Below, piece after piece: positions 1 to 7,555 of a stretch of 13,078 nucleotides of DNA. The translations under genes and the position numbers were made by a program. Positions within the stretch are counted from its first letter, which is position 1. Each line of letters starts with the position of its first letter. The DNA is taken from contig JBJORA010000117.1 of NCBI GenBank assembly GCA_046049675.1, positions 1 through 13,078 of the forward strand. Reading direction: 5' to 3'. The DNA comes from CAIXQW01 sp046049675 (GTDB lineage: Bacteria; Bacteroidota; Bacteroidia; Chitinophagales; Chitinophagaceae). Below the pieces are notes generated by a model. That model was given only the letters and a program-made list of their open reading frames with translations. It had not been told where the DNA came from and did not search any database.

Positions 1-195
1 AAGGCATTTCCTTGGGTTCACATTGCAATAAGCAATGCTAAAAAGAAAATAGATGGTATACACCACCATGTAAACAACAAGTATATGCAGAACTATTTGA
101 GTCAGTTCACCTACAAGTTCAACAGGCGATACTTCAAAGAAGGATTATTTGATAGACTTATCATTGCTGCCATCGCAAGTTCATGGTTCGCATAG
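1..195 (+). CDS. IS1595-family transposase, C-terminal 64 residues (5' end outside window)
   Basis: Frame 1 is open from the window edge to a TAG at 193-195. The readable part holds the motif PWVHIAISNAKKK, then HHHVNNKYMQNYL, FTYKFNRRYF and LFDRLI. This order (IxNAKR, HHxVxxKYLQxYLxEFxYRFNRR, LFxRL) is the conserved C-terminal block of IS1595-type DDE transposases, which cut and paste the element using a DDE/DDN-type active site. The catalytic aspartates would lie upstream, outside the window, so activity cannot be judged. The protein ends about 20 nt before the probable element end, as is usual for compact insertion sequences. Family assignment rests on motif recognition in a short fragment, but the motif spacing is characteristic. 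Confidence 0.85.
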   Translation, partial: KAFPWVHIAISNAKKKIDGIHHHVNNKYMQNYLSQFTYKFNRRYFKEGLFDRLIIAAIASSWFA

Positions 196-215
196 GTGTA
201 GCTTAGCGGACAGTC
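1..215 (+). mobile_element. Right end of an IS1595-type insertion sequence (partial)
   Basis: The transposase fragment is followed directly by GGTGTAGCTTAGCGGACAGT (195-214), which looks like a terminal inverted repeat placed just after the stop codon. The other end is outside the window, so neither the inverted repeat nor the 8-bp target duplication expected for this family can be verified. The exact boundary, taken here as about 215, is inference. Confidence 0.5.
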
Positions 216-342
216 ATTAAAGAATTAGTAACGGGAATTTTAGCAGATTGCTCGACTAAAGTATTTAGCGATTTCAACTTTGCCAACGCTGTTATTAATT
301 CAAAATCCGCTAATAAATCTGCAAAATTTCAAGTATTTAGTA

Positions 343-1404
343 CTACTCGTGGCTATAGTCGGTAAACAAAGCATTGTCAAACAAACCGTTTGCTTTTTGC
401 ATCCGCCATTCTTCAATGAATTTGTTATGTGTTCCATTAACAATAGATGCGTCGACGAGGCCATAATCGTACTCCCAGTGCTTAACAATTTTTGCTGCGA
501 ACCATTGTACTTGCTTACCTTCTCGAACAATGTAACGCCATAGGGTATCTGTACCAGGCTCATATACTAGGCTGTCGTACCAGAATGCTTTGTTCATGAG
601 AGGCGGATGCTCCACATTAGGATCAGTTTTGGGATCTCTTTTTGCGGTAATACTGTATTTGTTACCGTGCAATGCAATCTTAACTGGGTAGTGCTGAAGT
701 ATCAGCGATTCGCCATACTCTTCCCAAATGTAATCAGAGCCATTCCAGTATAGTCTATGTGGACGAGTTTGGCGCGTGCCGTCGTGATTGGCAAAAAAGA
801 TGGTCGTAGTATCTAGGTATTTGCAAGCAGCAAGTCTAGCGGCTTTATCTTGCCTAAAAGTGCGCCAGTCATGTACTAGCCATGCAATATCTTCTCGCTG
901 CATTGGTGAATCTGGTATTGGATTACCATACTCATTTGTTATGTAGATATTGGAAGTTAAGGTCCACAAAGTATCATTTGAAAACAATAGGTCACCAATC
1001 AACACGGAGCTATCGCTTAAAAAACTTGGATGAATGTTATGTCGGTAAATGCACAAGTGTTTTATTATGTCCTGCTTTGCACCCTCAGCGTACTCAGGCC
1101 ATTTATAGTATATTAATTCAGCGCATAGATTGCCGCCTTTGATGTATAATTTCAAAAAAGTAGCTTCATTATCGCGACTTTTCTTCCAGTTAAGGTATGT
1201 GCCAATATAGCAACTATCAGCTGTAAAGTCAAACCTTGGCTTTGGGAGTGGCTTTAATATTTCTGTACTTACGCTCGCAGCAAGTGGTGGCAAGAGTCCT
1301 AGTGGGTCCCGCTTCCTTTTAGTAGTATCTTCATTCGCGCAGCAAGTAAAGCTACTGCATATTAGGATTGTCAACCATTGGTAGATTAGATTGTTTGTTG
1401 GCAT
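343..1404 (-). CDS. Exported hypothetical protein, 353 residues
   Basis: I do not recognise a family. The N-terminus has a hydrophobic stretch (residues 7-20, YQWLTILICSSFT) followed by CC at 21-22 and a charged region. This resembles a Bacteroidota secretion or lipoprotein signal, but the residues before the cysteines do not make a canonical lipobox. The rest is rich in Trp, Tyr and Asp, has no membrane segment, and looks like a soluble, mainly beta domain. It is the last gene of a three-gene unit: its ATG lies 1 nt after the stop of the 36-residue gene, so translational coupling is likely. No terminator is evident after the stop at 343. Downstream lies the end of an insertion sequence pointing toward it. 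Confidence 0.75.
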   Translation of the reverse strand: MPTNNLIYQWLTILICSSFTCCANEDTTKRKRDPLGLLPPLAASVSTEILKPLPKPRFDFTADSCYIGTYLNWKKSRDNEATFLKLYIKGGNLCAELIYYKWPEYAEGAKQDIIKHLCIYRHNIHPSFLSDSSVLIGDLLFSNDTLWTLTSNIYITNEYGNPIPDSPMQREDIAWLVHDWRTFRQDKAARLAACKYLDTTTIFFANHDGTRQTRPHRLYWNGSDYIWEEYGESLILQHYPVKIALHGNKYSITAKRDPKTDPNVEHPPLMNKAFWYDSLVYEPGTDTLWRYIVREGKQVQWFAAKIVKHWEYDYGLVDASIVNGTHNKFIEEWRMQKANGLFDNALFTDYSHE

Positions 1405-1405
1405 G

Positions 1406-1516
1406 CTAGTTAATTTTATATTTAGCTTTTAAAAAGTCTTTTATAAAAGCAGCATATTTGGCTTTGATTTCTGCTGTAGGGTTTTGGACTTTAGCCTTTG
1501 GTTCTGGTGCTTCCAT
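1406..1516 (-). CDS. Small 36-residue lysine-rich protein between two exported proteins
   Basis: An ATG at 1516 opens 36 codons ending in TAG at 1406-1408. The peptide starts MEAPEPKAKVQNPTAEI and ends FLKAKYKIN. It has eight lysines, a Pro-containing N-terminal part, and a C-terminal half (about residues 15-34) that could form a basic amphipathic helix. There is no signal peptide. The ORF fits the interval between its neighbours exactly: its start is 2 nt after the upstream stop and its stop is 1 nt before the downstream ATG, as in a translationally coupled operon. An in-frame TAG at 1523-1525 rules out a longer N-terminus. I know no homologue. A non-coding spacer with a chance ORF is the alternative, but the exact fit argues against it. 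Confidence 0.5.
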   Translation of the reverse strand: MEAPEPKAKVQNPTAEIKAKYAAFIKDFLKAKYKIN

Positions 1517-1518
1517 AT

Positions 1519-2094
1519 TTACCTATTTGTTTTTATTGAATCGTGCTTAGGTGTAAATACTGTCCATGTGACATCAGGTTTGACTAAGTCACCCTTGTCG
1601 AATTTCTTAGTGTACTTCCTTGTTAGAGTTAATGAGTTGTCCTTCTGGATTTCAAGATAGTCGTCAAAGATTTCGCTATCAGGTGTATAATCTACCAATG
1701 TTACACTATCAAAAAATTGCCATTTGGTCGGCTCAAAATAGCCAAAAGCGGGGCCAAATGAAGGGTCGTAATTCTCATTGCGCTCCGCCTCCCATCTGCC
1801 AAATTCTTCCCACGTTAATGTTGTATCATAATAAGTTCCATCAAATGTACTAACGTAAATGCTATCGTTTTTGCTATAAATGTGCATTAGATAAAAGCCG
1901 AAGCCTCTAAATATATCAGAAGGTCCACTAGCAGCTAATCGTGCTTTATGTCCCCACAAACCTATGGATGTACTATCTTTAGTAAGCCTAAAGATAGTTG
2001 TTGGTGCACTGGGCTTTGCGCTATTTTGACAGCTTGCAAGAGTAGCAAAGCATAGTGTAATTAAAATAGCGGTAGTATTTGCAAAGATGTTCAT
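1519..2094 (-). CDS. Lipoprotein of unknown function, 191 residues
   Basis: The N-terminus is a typical lipoprotein signal: a hydrophobic core (residues 8-20) and the lipobox L19-A-S-C22, giving a mature protein that starts CQNS and would be lipid-anchored in the envelope. The mature part is acidic and rich in aromatic residues, for example FYLMHIYSKNDSIYVSTFDG and DTTLTWEEFGRWEAE. It has no domain I can name. It is the first gene of a unit with the 36-residue peptide and the 353-residue exported protein. A near-consensus -7 box (TACATTTA, 2101-2108) ends 6 nt before the ATG, the same spacing as three other genes in the window, which supports this start. Confidence 0.8.
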   Translation of the reverse strand: MNIFANTTAILITLCFATLASCQNSAKPSAPTTIFRLTKDSTSIGLWGHKARLAASGPSDIFRGFGFYLMHIYSKNDSIYVSTFDGTYYDTTLTWEEFGRWEAERNENYDPSFGPAFGYFEPTKWQFFDSVTLVDYTPDSEIFDDYLEIQKDNSLTLTRKYTKKFDKGDLVKPDVTWTVFTPKHDSIKTNR

Positions 2095-2100
2095 TTAGAA

Positions 2101-2108
2101 TAAATGTA
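2101..2108 (-). promoter_or_regulatory. Candidate -7 box (TACATTTA) of the lipoprotein unit
   Basis: On the minus strand this reads TACATTTA, one mismatch from the Bacteroidota consensus TAnnTTTG. It ends 6 nt before the ATG at 2094. No clear -33 element is visible. The support is mainly that the spacing equals that of the better matches at 2435, 7380 and 10249. Confidence 0.45.
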
Positions 2109-2434
2109 AGTTTTTATTTGTAGAAATTTTTTTAACTGAAAATGTGTTTGAAATGGGCTGCAAATCTGATATTAAGTGCGGCACTGCTTTTTTAATGGTA
2201 AACAAGCTATAAAAGTTAATGCAAGTCTTATGCTTGCAATTGGGTCTTAAGGGCAATGAATTCTGCTAGTAAAACGAAATATGAACTTGCTAATTTAATC
2301 AACTTTTACTGCAAATCTGATGTTTACTTTAAAAAAACGATTAGGACCAGCATAGCCAAATTCTGATTTGCATAACTTTAGTCCTATGTGTAAAAGCTTT
2401 TATTATGCGAGTAAATATACTGCCAAGAATAAAA

Positions 2435-2442
2435 TACCTTTG
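2435..2442 (+). promoter_or_regulatory. -7 box (TACCTTTG) of carA-trmH
   Basis: TACCTTTG matches the Bacteroidota primary sigma factor consensus TAnnTTTG exactly and ends 6 nt before the ATG at 2449. Transcription would begin at or next to the start codon, so the mRNA is predicted to be leaderless or nearly so. No convincing -33 element was found. The box also decides the carA start, because any start upstream of it would not be transcribed from this promoter. Confidence 0.65.
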
Positions 2443-2448
2443 CACACC

Positions 2449-3549
2449 ATGGCTACTGCACAACTTTTACTTGCTGACGGCACCTATTTTACTGGCAAAG
2501 CATTGGGCGCTACAGGCACTAGCACCGGAGAAATCGCTTTTAATACAAGCATGACGGGCTATCAGGAAATTATCACCGATCCAAGCTATACAGGTCAAGT
2601 ACTTATTCTTAATAACTGTTATACTGGCAACTACGGCACCAAGGCTGCTGATGTAGAAAGCAATAGCGTAAAGATTAGCGCACTTATTCTTAAAAATGTA
2701 AGCGAAAAGCACAGCCGTAGCCAAGCAGATAGTACTCTAGATCAATACTTAAAGGATAATAATATTGCTTGCATCTACGATGTGGATACACGTGCCATCG
2801 TTGCACATGTGCGCGATAAAGGTGTAATGAATTGCATTGTAAGCACAGAAGAAAAATCGGTAGCAGAATTGCAAAGTGCATTAGCCGCTGCACCTGATAT
2901 GCAAGGCTTAGAGTTAAGCAGTACAGTTACCACAAAAGAACCTTATACTTGGGGCGACGAAAATGCGGAATTACGCATTGCAGTATATGATTATGGTGTA
3001 AAGCGAAATATTTTACAATGCATGACCGAACGTGGCGCATATTGCAAAGTGTTTAGTGCAAAAACGCCGCTTGCAGAAGTGAATGCCTTTAATCCTGATG
3101 CCTACTTTATCAGCAACGGCCCAGGCGATCCTGCAACCATGGGTTACGCAGTAGAAACCATCAAACAGATACTAGAAACAAACAAGCCACTATTTGGTAT
3201 TTGCTTAGGCAATCAGCTCTTAGGCTTGGCTTGCGGTATTCCTACATATAAAATGCATGCAGGGCATCGCGGTGGCAACCATCCAGTGCATAACCAACAA
3301 ACGGGCTTAAGCGAAATAAGCACGCAAAACCATGGCTTTGCTTTAGAGCCAGATGCTGTGCGCGCTAGCGAGCTTGTAGAAATTACACACTACAACCTTA
3401 ATGACGATACCATTGAAGGTATTCGCCTTAAAAACAAGCCTGCGTTTAGCGTACAATACCATCCAGAGGCAACGCCTGGCCCCCACGATAGTCGCTATTT
3501 GTTCGACGATTTTATAGCACTCATCAAGCAGCATAAAGCAAAAGCGTAA
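2449..3549 (+). CDS. carA: Carbamoyl-phosphate synthase small (glutaminase) subunit
   Basis: CarA hydrolyses glutamine and passes ammonia to the large subunit CarB, which makes carbamoyl phosphate for pyrimidine and arginine synthesis in the cytoplasm. From the ATG at 2449 the protein has 366 residues, normal for the family. The N-terminal CarA domain (about 1-140) begins ATAQLLLADGTYFTGKALG and contains GEIAFNTSMTGYQEIITDPS. The class I glutamine amidotransferase domain (about 175-360) has the oxyanion region NGPGDP (223-228), the nucleophile Cys252 in GICLGNQLLG, and His338/Glu340 in QYHPEATPGP. The elbow has Asn where many CarA proteins have His (GICLGHQ). The frame stays open to 2368, but those 27 extra codons do not look like CarA and lie before the promoter. 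trmH follows after 3 nt. carB is not in the window. Confidence 0.95.
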   Translation: MATAQLLLADGTYFTGKALGATGTSTGEIAFNTSMTGYQEIITDPSYTGQVLILNNCYTGNYGTKAADVESNSVKISALILKNVSEKHSRSQADSTLDQYLKDNNIACIYDVDTRAIVAHVRDKGVMNCIVSTEEKSVAELQSALAAAPDMQGLELSSTVTTKEPYTWGDENAELRIAVYDYGVKRNILQCMTERGAYCKVFSAKTPLAEVNAFNPDAYFISNGPGDPATMGYAVETIKQILETNKPLFGICLGNQLLGLACGIPTYKMHAGHRGGNHPVHNQQTGLSEISTQNHGFALEPDAVRASELVEITHYNLNDDTIEGIRLKNKPAFSVQYHPEATPGPHDSRYLFDDFIALIKQHKAKA

Positions 3550-3552
3550 GCC

Positions 3553-4158
3553 ATGAGTACGCCCGAACGCGAAGAACGCTTTAGGCAAATTTTGCAATTG
3601 CGTCAGGCAAGTGTAACCGTCTTGCTGGAGAATGTAGAAGACCCGCACAATATTAGTGCTGTTTTACGCACCGCTGATAGCATTGGATGCATGGAAATTT
3701 TTGTACTCAACAATCGTATTCCCATACACGAAAAATGGAGCGGTTTTAGAAGCAGTAGCGGCGCCAACAAATGGGTGCAAAGCCATAAGTTTAAAGACAC
3801 CGCCACATGTGTAGCAGCGGTAAAAGCAAAATATAAGCGCTTGTTGGGAACACACTTAGGTACAGAAAGCAAAAACTTATACGAGTTAGATTTTACCTCT
3901 CCAGTAGCACTTGCATTTGGCAACGAAGCGACTGGCCTTAGTGACGAATTACTCGCTCATTGCGATGGCAATTTTATTATACCACAATGTGGTTTAAGTA
4001 AGAGCCTCAATATAAGTGTAGCATGCGCTGTGGCGTTGTACGAAGCCTTTCGGCAAAAGCGCAGTGCTGGCCATTACGATAGCCCACAGCTTGGCGAAGC
4101 CGATAGCGCGCAGTTGATAGAATTTTGGAAGAGTAACGATAGTAGGTTAGGGCTGTAG
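3553..4158 (+). CDS. trmH: tRNA (guanosine-18-2'-O)-methyltransferase (SpoU/SPOUT family)
   Basis: TrmH uses S-adenosylmethionine to methylate the ribose of G18 in the tRNA D-loop. The 201 residues carry the three SPOUT motifs: motif 1 NISAVLRTADSIG (33-45, with the expected catalytic Arg39), motif 2 FGNEATGLS (122-130) and motif 3 IIPQCGLSKSLNISVACAVA (142-161), which forms the trefoil-knot cofactor site. The N-terminal segment TPEREERFRQILQLRQ followed by LLENVEDPHN matches TrmH itself rather than the longer RlmB type, which carries an extra RNA-binding domain. The ATG lies 3 nt after the carA stop, so the two genes share a transcript. The pairing looks like shared transcription and not a shared pathway. 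Confidence 0.88.
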   Translation: MSTPEREERFRQILQLRQASVTVLLENVEDPHNISAVLRTADSIGCMEIFVLNNRIPIHEKWSGFRSSSGANKWVQSHKFKDTATCVAAVKAKYKRLLGTHLGTESKNLYELDFTSPVALAFGNEATGLSDELLAHCDGNFIIPQCGLSKSLNISVACAVALYEAFRQKRSAGHYDSPQLGEADSAQLIEFWKSNDSRLGL

Positions 4159-4162
4159 TAGA

Positions 4163-4185
4163 TTAGCAGGGTGAGATGCTGCTAA
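4163..4185. terminator. Weak hairpin between convergent trmH and dnaG
   Basis: TTAGCAG (4163-4169) and CTGCTAA (4179-4185) form a 7-bp stem with a 9-nt loop just after the trmH stop. No T-run follows on either strand, so it is at best a weak or bidirectional end signal. It lies in the 60-nt gap between two convergent genes, where a terminator is expected. Confidence 0.3.
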
Positions 4186-4218
4186 ATAGAATTCACTATG
4201 TATAAAGCCATAGGTTAA

Positions 4219-6165
4219 TTATCTGTACAATACAATCCTTCTATCCTCCACTAGCTTTTGCTCGTGTTCTTTTAAGGCTTGATAAGCACGCATGGTTAAA
4301 ATAGCTTCTACTTCGTCGTTTTGGTTAGCTTGTAATTGCAGCAACAATTCATTGAGCAGATTTTTTATTTTACGTAAAATATAGAACGTAACAGCTGCAT
4401 CTACTTCTTGCTTGTACACATCTATTCTTCGCACAACATGTATGCCGTGTAAATCCGCCCAGTTGTGGCTTACATCATAAGGGTATTGCAAAGCTTCAAT
4501 GGCGGTATCACGAATTGATTGGTCTTCAGCGTAGGTAAAAGTTTCTTCACGTGGATATTGACCACTACTTTCTAACTGCTGGTAATAGTAGGTAAAGAGG
4601 TGTCGCCATTTCTCGTGCTTAAATTCGTCCTCGTCGCCACTTATTTGTTCCCGTATATATTGTGCCACCGTATTGGCATCGTCGTAGGCTTGACTACCAA
4701 ATTCTAGCAAGCATTGCACAAGGGCTTTTTCTTGCTTATAATCTTCTTTAAGTAATTCGCTAACTTCAACTTGTTGCTCAGTATCGCTATCTCCTGTTTC
4801 GGCCTGCTCAAGTTGCTGCGCTTCTGGTATACTTAGTTGATTACGCTGATTGTATTTCTCGCGTATTTTTTTGTTGACAAGATTAATTAAACCAGCCTCG
4901 TCAATTTGCAATAGCTCTGCACAGCGCTGTATATAGTCTTGTTGCTTTGTAAATTCCTCAGCCTTGTCTATCTTACTAAGCGTATCAGCAATTTCGTTGA
5001 TTAGCTCAGTTTTCTTAACCGTGTTTTTGCCAGCATCTTTCAGAGAAAGCTCTAACCTAAAGAGTATAATATCTTTCTTATTGCTATCAACATACTGACG
5101 GAACTTATCCGCGCCTTGTTGTCTTACATAACTATCTGGGTCTTCGCCATCTGGCAATAATACCAAGTGAACATTCAAGCCTTGCTCAATAGCCTTGTCT
5201 AGTCCTCGCAATGCAGCTTTAATACCTGCAGCATCGCCATCATAAATAATGGTAAGGTTTTTTGTAAAGCGCTTAATGAGTTTAAGTTGTTCATCAGTTA
5301 GGGCAGTGCCACTACTAGCCACAACATTTTCTACGCCAGCTTGTGCCAAACTGATTACATCGGTATAGCCTTCTACCAAATAGCACTCGTCGAGTTTGGT
5401 TGCGGCAGTTCGCGCATGGTATAAGCCGTATAGCGTTTTACTTTTATTGTAAATCGCATTTTCAGGCGTGTTGATGTATTTGGGCGCTTTGTCGTTCTTT
5501 ACTAAAATGCGTGCGCCAAAGCCAATTACTTTGCCACTTGCATTATGTATTGGAAAAATCACACGGCCGCTATAGGTATCGTATTCGCTGCCGTTCTTAC
5601 TTGCAACAAGACCGCACTTTATGAGCAGGTCTACATTGTATCCTTTTTCTTTTGCTTCTGTTAGAAAAGCATGCCTGTCTAACAAAGCATAACCAAGGCC
5701 AAATTTCTCGATAGTACTTTCTATAAAGCCACGTTCTCTAAAGTAGGAGAGGCCAATGCTTTTACCTTCTTCTGTTTGGTGCAGTGTATTACTAAAGTAT
5801 TGCTGCGCAAACGTATTAATAATGCGAAGACCTTCTTCTTCCTTTTGTAGTTCAACACGCTCAGGGCTATCTTGCGTTTCTTCAATTTCTATATTGTAGA
5901 ACTTGGCAAGCCAACGCAAGGCCTCGGGATAAGTAAGCTTTTCGTGTTCTTGTAAAAAGGTAATACTATTGCCTGCTTTGCCACAGCCAAAACATTTGTA
6001 TATGCCTTTGGTTTGACTTACAGTAAAGCTTGGTGTTTTTTCGTTGTGAAAAGGGCAGTTGCCAATATGGTTAACGCCACGCTTTTTCAAGCGCACAAAT
6101 TGTCCAACCACTTCGATAACATCTACGCGGTCTTGTATTTTTTGTATGGAAAATGGCGAAATCAC
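4219..6165 (-). CDS. dnaG: DNA primase
   Basis: DnaG makes the RNA primers for replication and works with the replicative helicase DnaB. The 648-residue protein shows the CHC2 zinc-binding domain first (C37, H40, C58, C61, in NCPFHNEKTPSF and YKCFGCGKAGN). The primase core follows (YFRERG at 141-146, RVIFPI at 201-206). The TOPRIM active site comes next: VEGYTDV (264-270, Glu265), DGDAAG (309-314) and DGEDPDSY (339-346). The C-terminal 200 residues are charged and Gln/Glu-rich and would form the helicase-binding region. Translation starts at GTG (6165). The protein then begins MISPFSIQKIQDRVDVIEVVG, which aligns well with DnaG N-termini. The gene begins 8 nt after the aminotransferase stop and is probably cotranscribed with it. 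Confidence 0.95.
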   Translation of the reverse strand: MISPFSIQKIQDRVDVIEVVGQFVRLKKRGVNHIGNCPFHNEKTPSFTVSQTKGIYKCFGCGKAGNSITFLQEHEKLTYPEALRWLAKFYNIEIEETQDSPERVELQKEEEGLRIINTFAQQYFSNTLHQTEEGKSIGLSYFRERGFIESTIEKFGLGYALLDRHAFLTEAKEKGYNVDLLIKCGLVASKNGSEYDTYSGRVIFPIHNASGKVIGFGARILVKNDKAPKYINTPENAIYNKSKTLYGLYHARTAATKLDECYLVEGYTDVISLAQAGVENVVASSGTALTDEQLKLIKRFTKNLTIIYDGDAAGIKAALRGLDKAIEQGLNVHLVLLPDGEDPDSYVRQQGADKFRQYVDSNKKDIILFRLELSLKDAGKNTVKKTELINEIADTLSKIDKAEEFTKQQDYIQRCAELLQIDEAGLINLVNKKIREKYNQRNQLSIPEAQQLEQAETGDSDTEQQVEVSELLKEDYKQEKALVQCLLEFGSQAYDDANTVAQYIREQISGDEDEFKHEKWRHLFTYYYQQLESSGQYPREETFTYAEDQSIRDTAIEALQYPYDVSHNWADLHGIHVVRRIDVYKQEVDAAVTFYILRKIKNLLNELLLQLQANQNDEVEAILTMRAYQALKEHEQKLVEDRRIVLYR

Positions 6166-6173
6166 TTAGGCCT

Positions 6174-7373
6174 TTAGTTTATGCGTCCAGGATACACTTT
6201 GAGTGCCTCTTCTAGACAATCCATGGCGGCATTAATAGCGTCTACATTCAACACGTATGCAAGGCGGACTTCTTGCTTGCCTTTGCCAGGAGTGGCATAA
6301 AAGCCAGTTGCAGGCGCCATCATTACTGTTGCACCATTGTGACTAAAACTTTCCAAAAGCCATTGACAGAATTTATCGCTATCATCTATTGGTAATTTTG
6401 CCATCGCATAAAATGCACCGCCCGGCATTGGACAAAAAACACCATCCATGGCATTGAGTCTATTGACTAGTGTATCTCTACGCAAATTGTATTCGCCTTT
6501 TACTTCATCAAAGTAATTGGCAGGTAAATCTACCGCAGCTTCTCCAGCAATTTGAGCAAAGCTTGGCGGACTTAAACGCGCTTGTGCGAATTTCATAGCA
6601 GTATTATATAATTGTACATTCTTTGTAACAAATGCGCCAATACGACCGCCACAAGCACTGTAGCGTTTACTAATGGTATCTATCACTACAACTTTGTCGT
6701 CTACACCTGTTAGGTTTAGCGCACTAAATGGCTTGTTGTCGCCGTAGCAAAATTCGCGATAGGCTTCGTCGCTAAACAAAAACAAGTCGTGCTTGATGCA
6801 AATTTCTTTGAGCACTTCCATTTCAGCAGGGCTATATAAGTATCCTGTTGGATTGCTTGGATTGCATACAAGTATTGCGCGCGTGCGTGGAGTAATATGT
6901 TTTTCAAACTCTTCAATTGGTGGCAGTGCAAAGCCGCTCTCAATAGAACTTGCTACAGGTACAACTTTTGCACCTGCTGCTATCACATAGCCATTGTAGT
7001 TTGCATAAAATGGTTCTGGAATAATTACTTCTTCGTCGTTATCTAAGCAACTCATAATCGCGAATAAAATCGCTTCGCTGCCACCCGTTGTTACAATAAT
7101 TTCGTTTGGTGTGAGGCTTATGCCAAAGCGACCATAATATTCTACAAGCTTTTTGCGGTAGCTTTCAAATCCAGCGCTATGGCTATAGTCCAATATTTTG
7201 AATGTGCTATGGCGCACTGCATCTAATACAGCTGCAGGCGTTTCGATATCGGGTTGTCCAATATTAAGATGATATACAGTTGTGCCTTTTTTCTTTGCAG
7301 CATCTGCAAATGGTACTAGTTTGCGTATTGGCGATGGCGGCATGGCATTGCCTCTATCAGAAATTTGTGGCAT
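6174..7373 (-). CDS. Pyridoxal-phosphate-dependent class I aminotransferase
   Basis: This is a 399-residue fold type I aminotransferase that moves an amino group between an amino acid and a 2-oxo acid using PLP. Visible landmarks are GQPD (39-42), TTGGSEA (95-101, phosphate binding), NPSNPTG (171-177), SDEAY (201-205, cofactor ring contact), the Schiff-base lysine Lys236 in ISKRYSACGGRIG with Arg244, and the substrate-carboxylate region EVRLAYV near the C-terminus. It belongs to the AspC-like (I-beta) group. The SKRYSACGGRIG variant differs from the SKTF(A/S)MTGWR form of classical aspartate aminotransferases, so I leave the substrate open. A perfect -7 box ends 6 nt before the ATG. dnaG follows after 8 nt. 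Confidence 0.9.
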   Translation of the reverse strand: MPQISDRGNAMPPSPIRKLVPFADAAKKKGTTVYHLNIGQPDIETPAAVLDAVRHSTFKILDYSHSAGFESYRKKLVEYYGRFGISLTPNEIIVTTGGSEAILFAIMSCLDNDEEVIIPEPFYANYNGYVIAAGAKVVPVASSIESGFALPPIEEFEKHITPRTRAILVCNPSNPTGYLYSPAEMEVLKEICIKHDLFLFSDEAYREFCYGDNKPFSALNLTGVDDKVVVIDTISKRYSACGGRIGAFVTKNVQLYNTAMKFAQARLSPPSFAQIAGEAAVDLPANYFDEVKGEYNLRRDTLVNRLNAMDGVFCPMPGGAFYAMAKLPIDDSDKFCQWLLESFSHNGATVMMAPATGFYATPGKGKQEVRLAYVLNVDAINAAMDCLEEALKVYPGRIN

Positions 7374-7379
7374 AGACTA

Positions 7380-7387
7380 CAAATGTA
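7380..7387 (-). promoter_or_regulatory. -7 box (TACATTTG) of the aminotransferase-dnaG unit
   Basis: The minus strand reads TACATTTG, an exact TAnnTTTG match, ending 6 nt before the ATG at 7373. This predicts a leaderless or nearly leaderless mRNA for the aminotransferase, with dnaG read through from it. No -33 element was recognised. Confidence 0.65.
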
Positions 7388-7503
7388 ACACAGCATCAGC
7401 AGCTTATGCTAATTCTATTTGCAAAATAGTGGGGACAATTTTGCCAGATAAGTCAAGTTGTTGCAGCGCAAATAAAACAGGTTTCTAAGTGCGGCATATG
7501 CAC

Positions 7504-7533
7504 AAAAAAAGCCCAGCCTTTTGAGCTGAGCTT
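7504..7533 (-). terminator. Intrinsic terminator after the second DUF1573 unit
   Basis: On the minus strand, AAGCTCAGC (from 7533) pairs with GCTGGGCTT (ending 7509). The 9-bp stem contains one G-U pair, has a 7-nt loop, and is followed by a T-run running to 7504. This is a textbook rho-independent terminator, about 22 nt after the stop of the 136-residue DUF1573 gene. Confidence 0.85.
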
Positions 7534-7555
7534 TTGATATAATTTTTGCCTGTGC

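Larger units (their letters stand above)
2095..2448. other. Divergent intergenic region between the lipoprotein unit and carA
   Basis: This AT-rich spacer holds the candidate promoters of both flanking units at its edges (2101-2108 minus, 2435-2442 plus). A 13-bp direct repeat CTGCAAATCTGAT occurs at 2158-2170 and 2309-2321. A short inverted repeat TGCAAG/CTTGCA lies at 2220-2238. A 36-codon plus-strand ORF (ATG at 2256, TGA at 2364-2366, starting MNSASKTKYEL) exists but has no supporting context. The reading frame of carA is open back to 2368, but the promoter position and family alignment favour the start at 2449. I see no RNA gene here. Confidence 0.5.

Noticed and set aside
280..543. Plus-strand ORF of 87 residues overlapping the end of the 353-residue gene
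   Set aside because: It lies mostly antisense to a better supported gene and has no family resemblance or start signal.
2174..2196. GC-rich repeat AGTGCGGCACT followed by T6, as a terminator
   Set aside because: The arms leave no room for a loop, and no gene on the plus strand ends upstream.
2158..2321. 13-bp direct repeat CTGCAAATCTGAT (2158-2170 and 2309-2321)
   Set aside because: A 13-mer repeated once in 13 kb is close to chance expectation. No further copies or matching structure were seen.
2256..2366. 36-codon plus-strand ORF upstream of carA (MNSASKTKYEL...)
   Set aside because: No promoter, coupling or recognisable sequence supports it. Unlike the 36-codon ORF at 1406-1516 it does not fit tightly between genes.
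2368..2448. N-terminal extension of carA by 27 codons
   Set aside because: The extension contains the promoter -7 box (2435-2442), does not resemble CarA N-termini, and ATG 2449 gives the normal length.
3603..3923. Minus-strand ORF of 106 residues inside trmH
   Set aside because: It is an antisense shadow; the plus-strand frame has all three SPOUT motifs.
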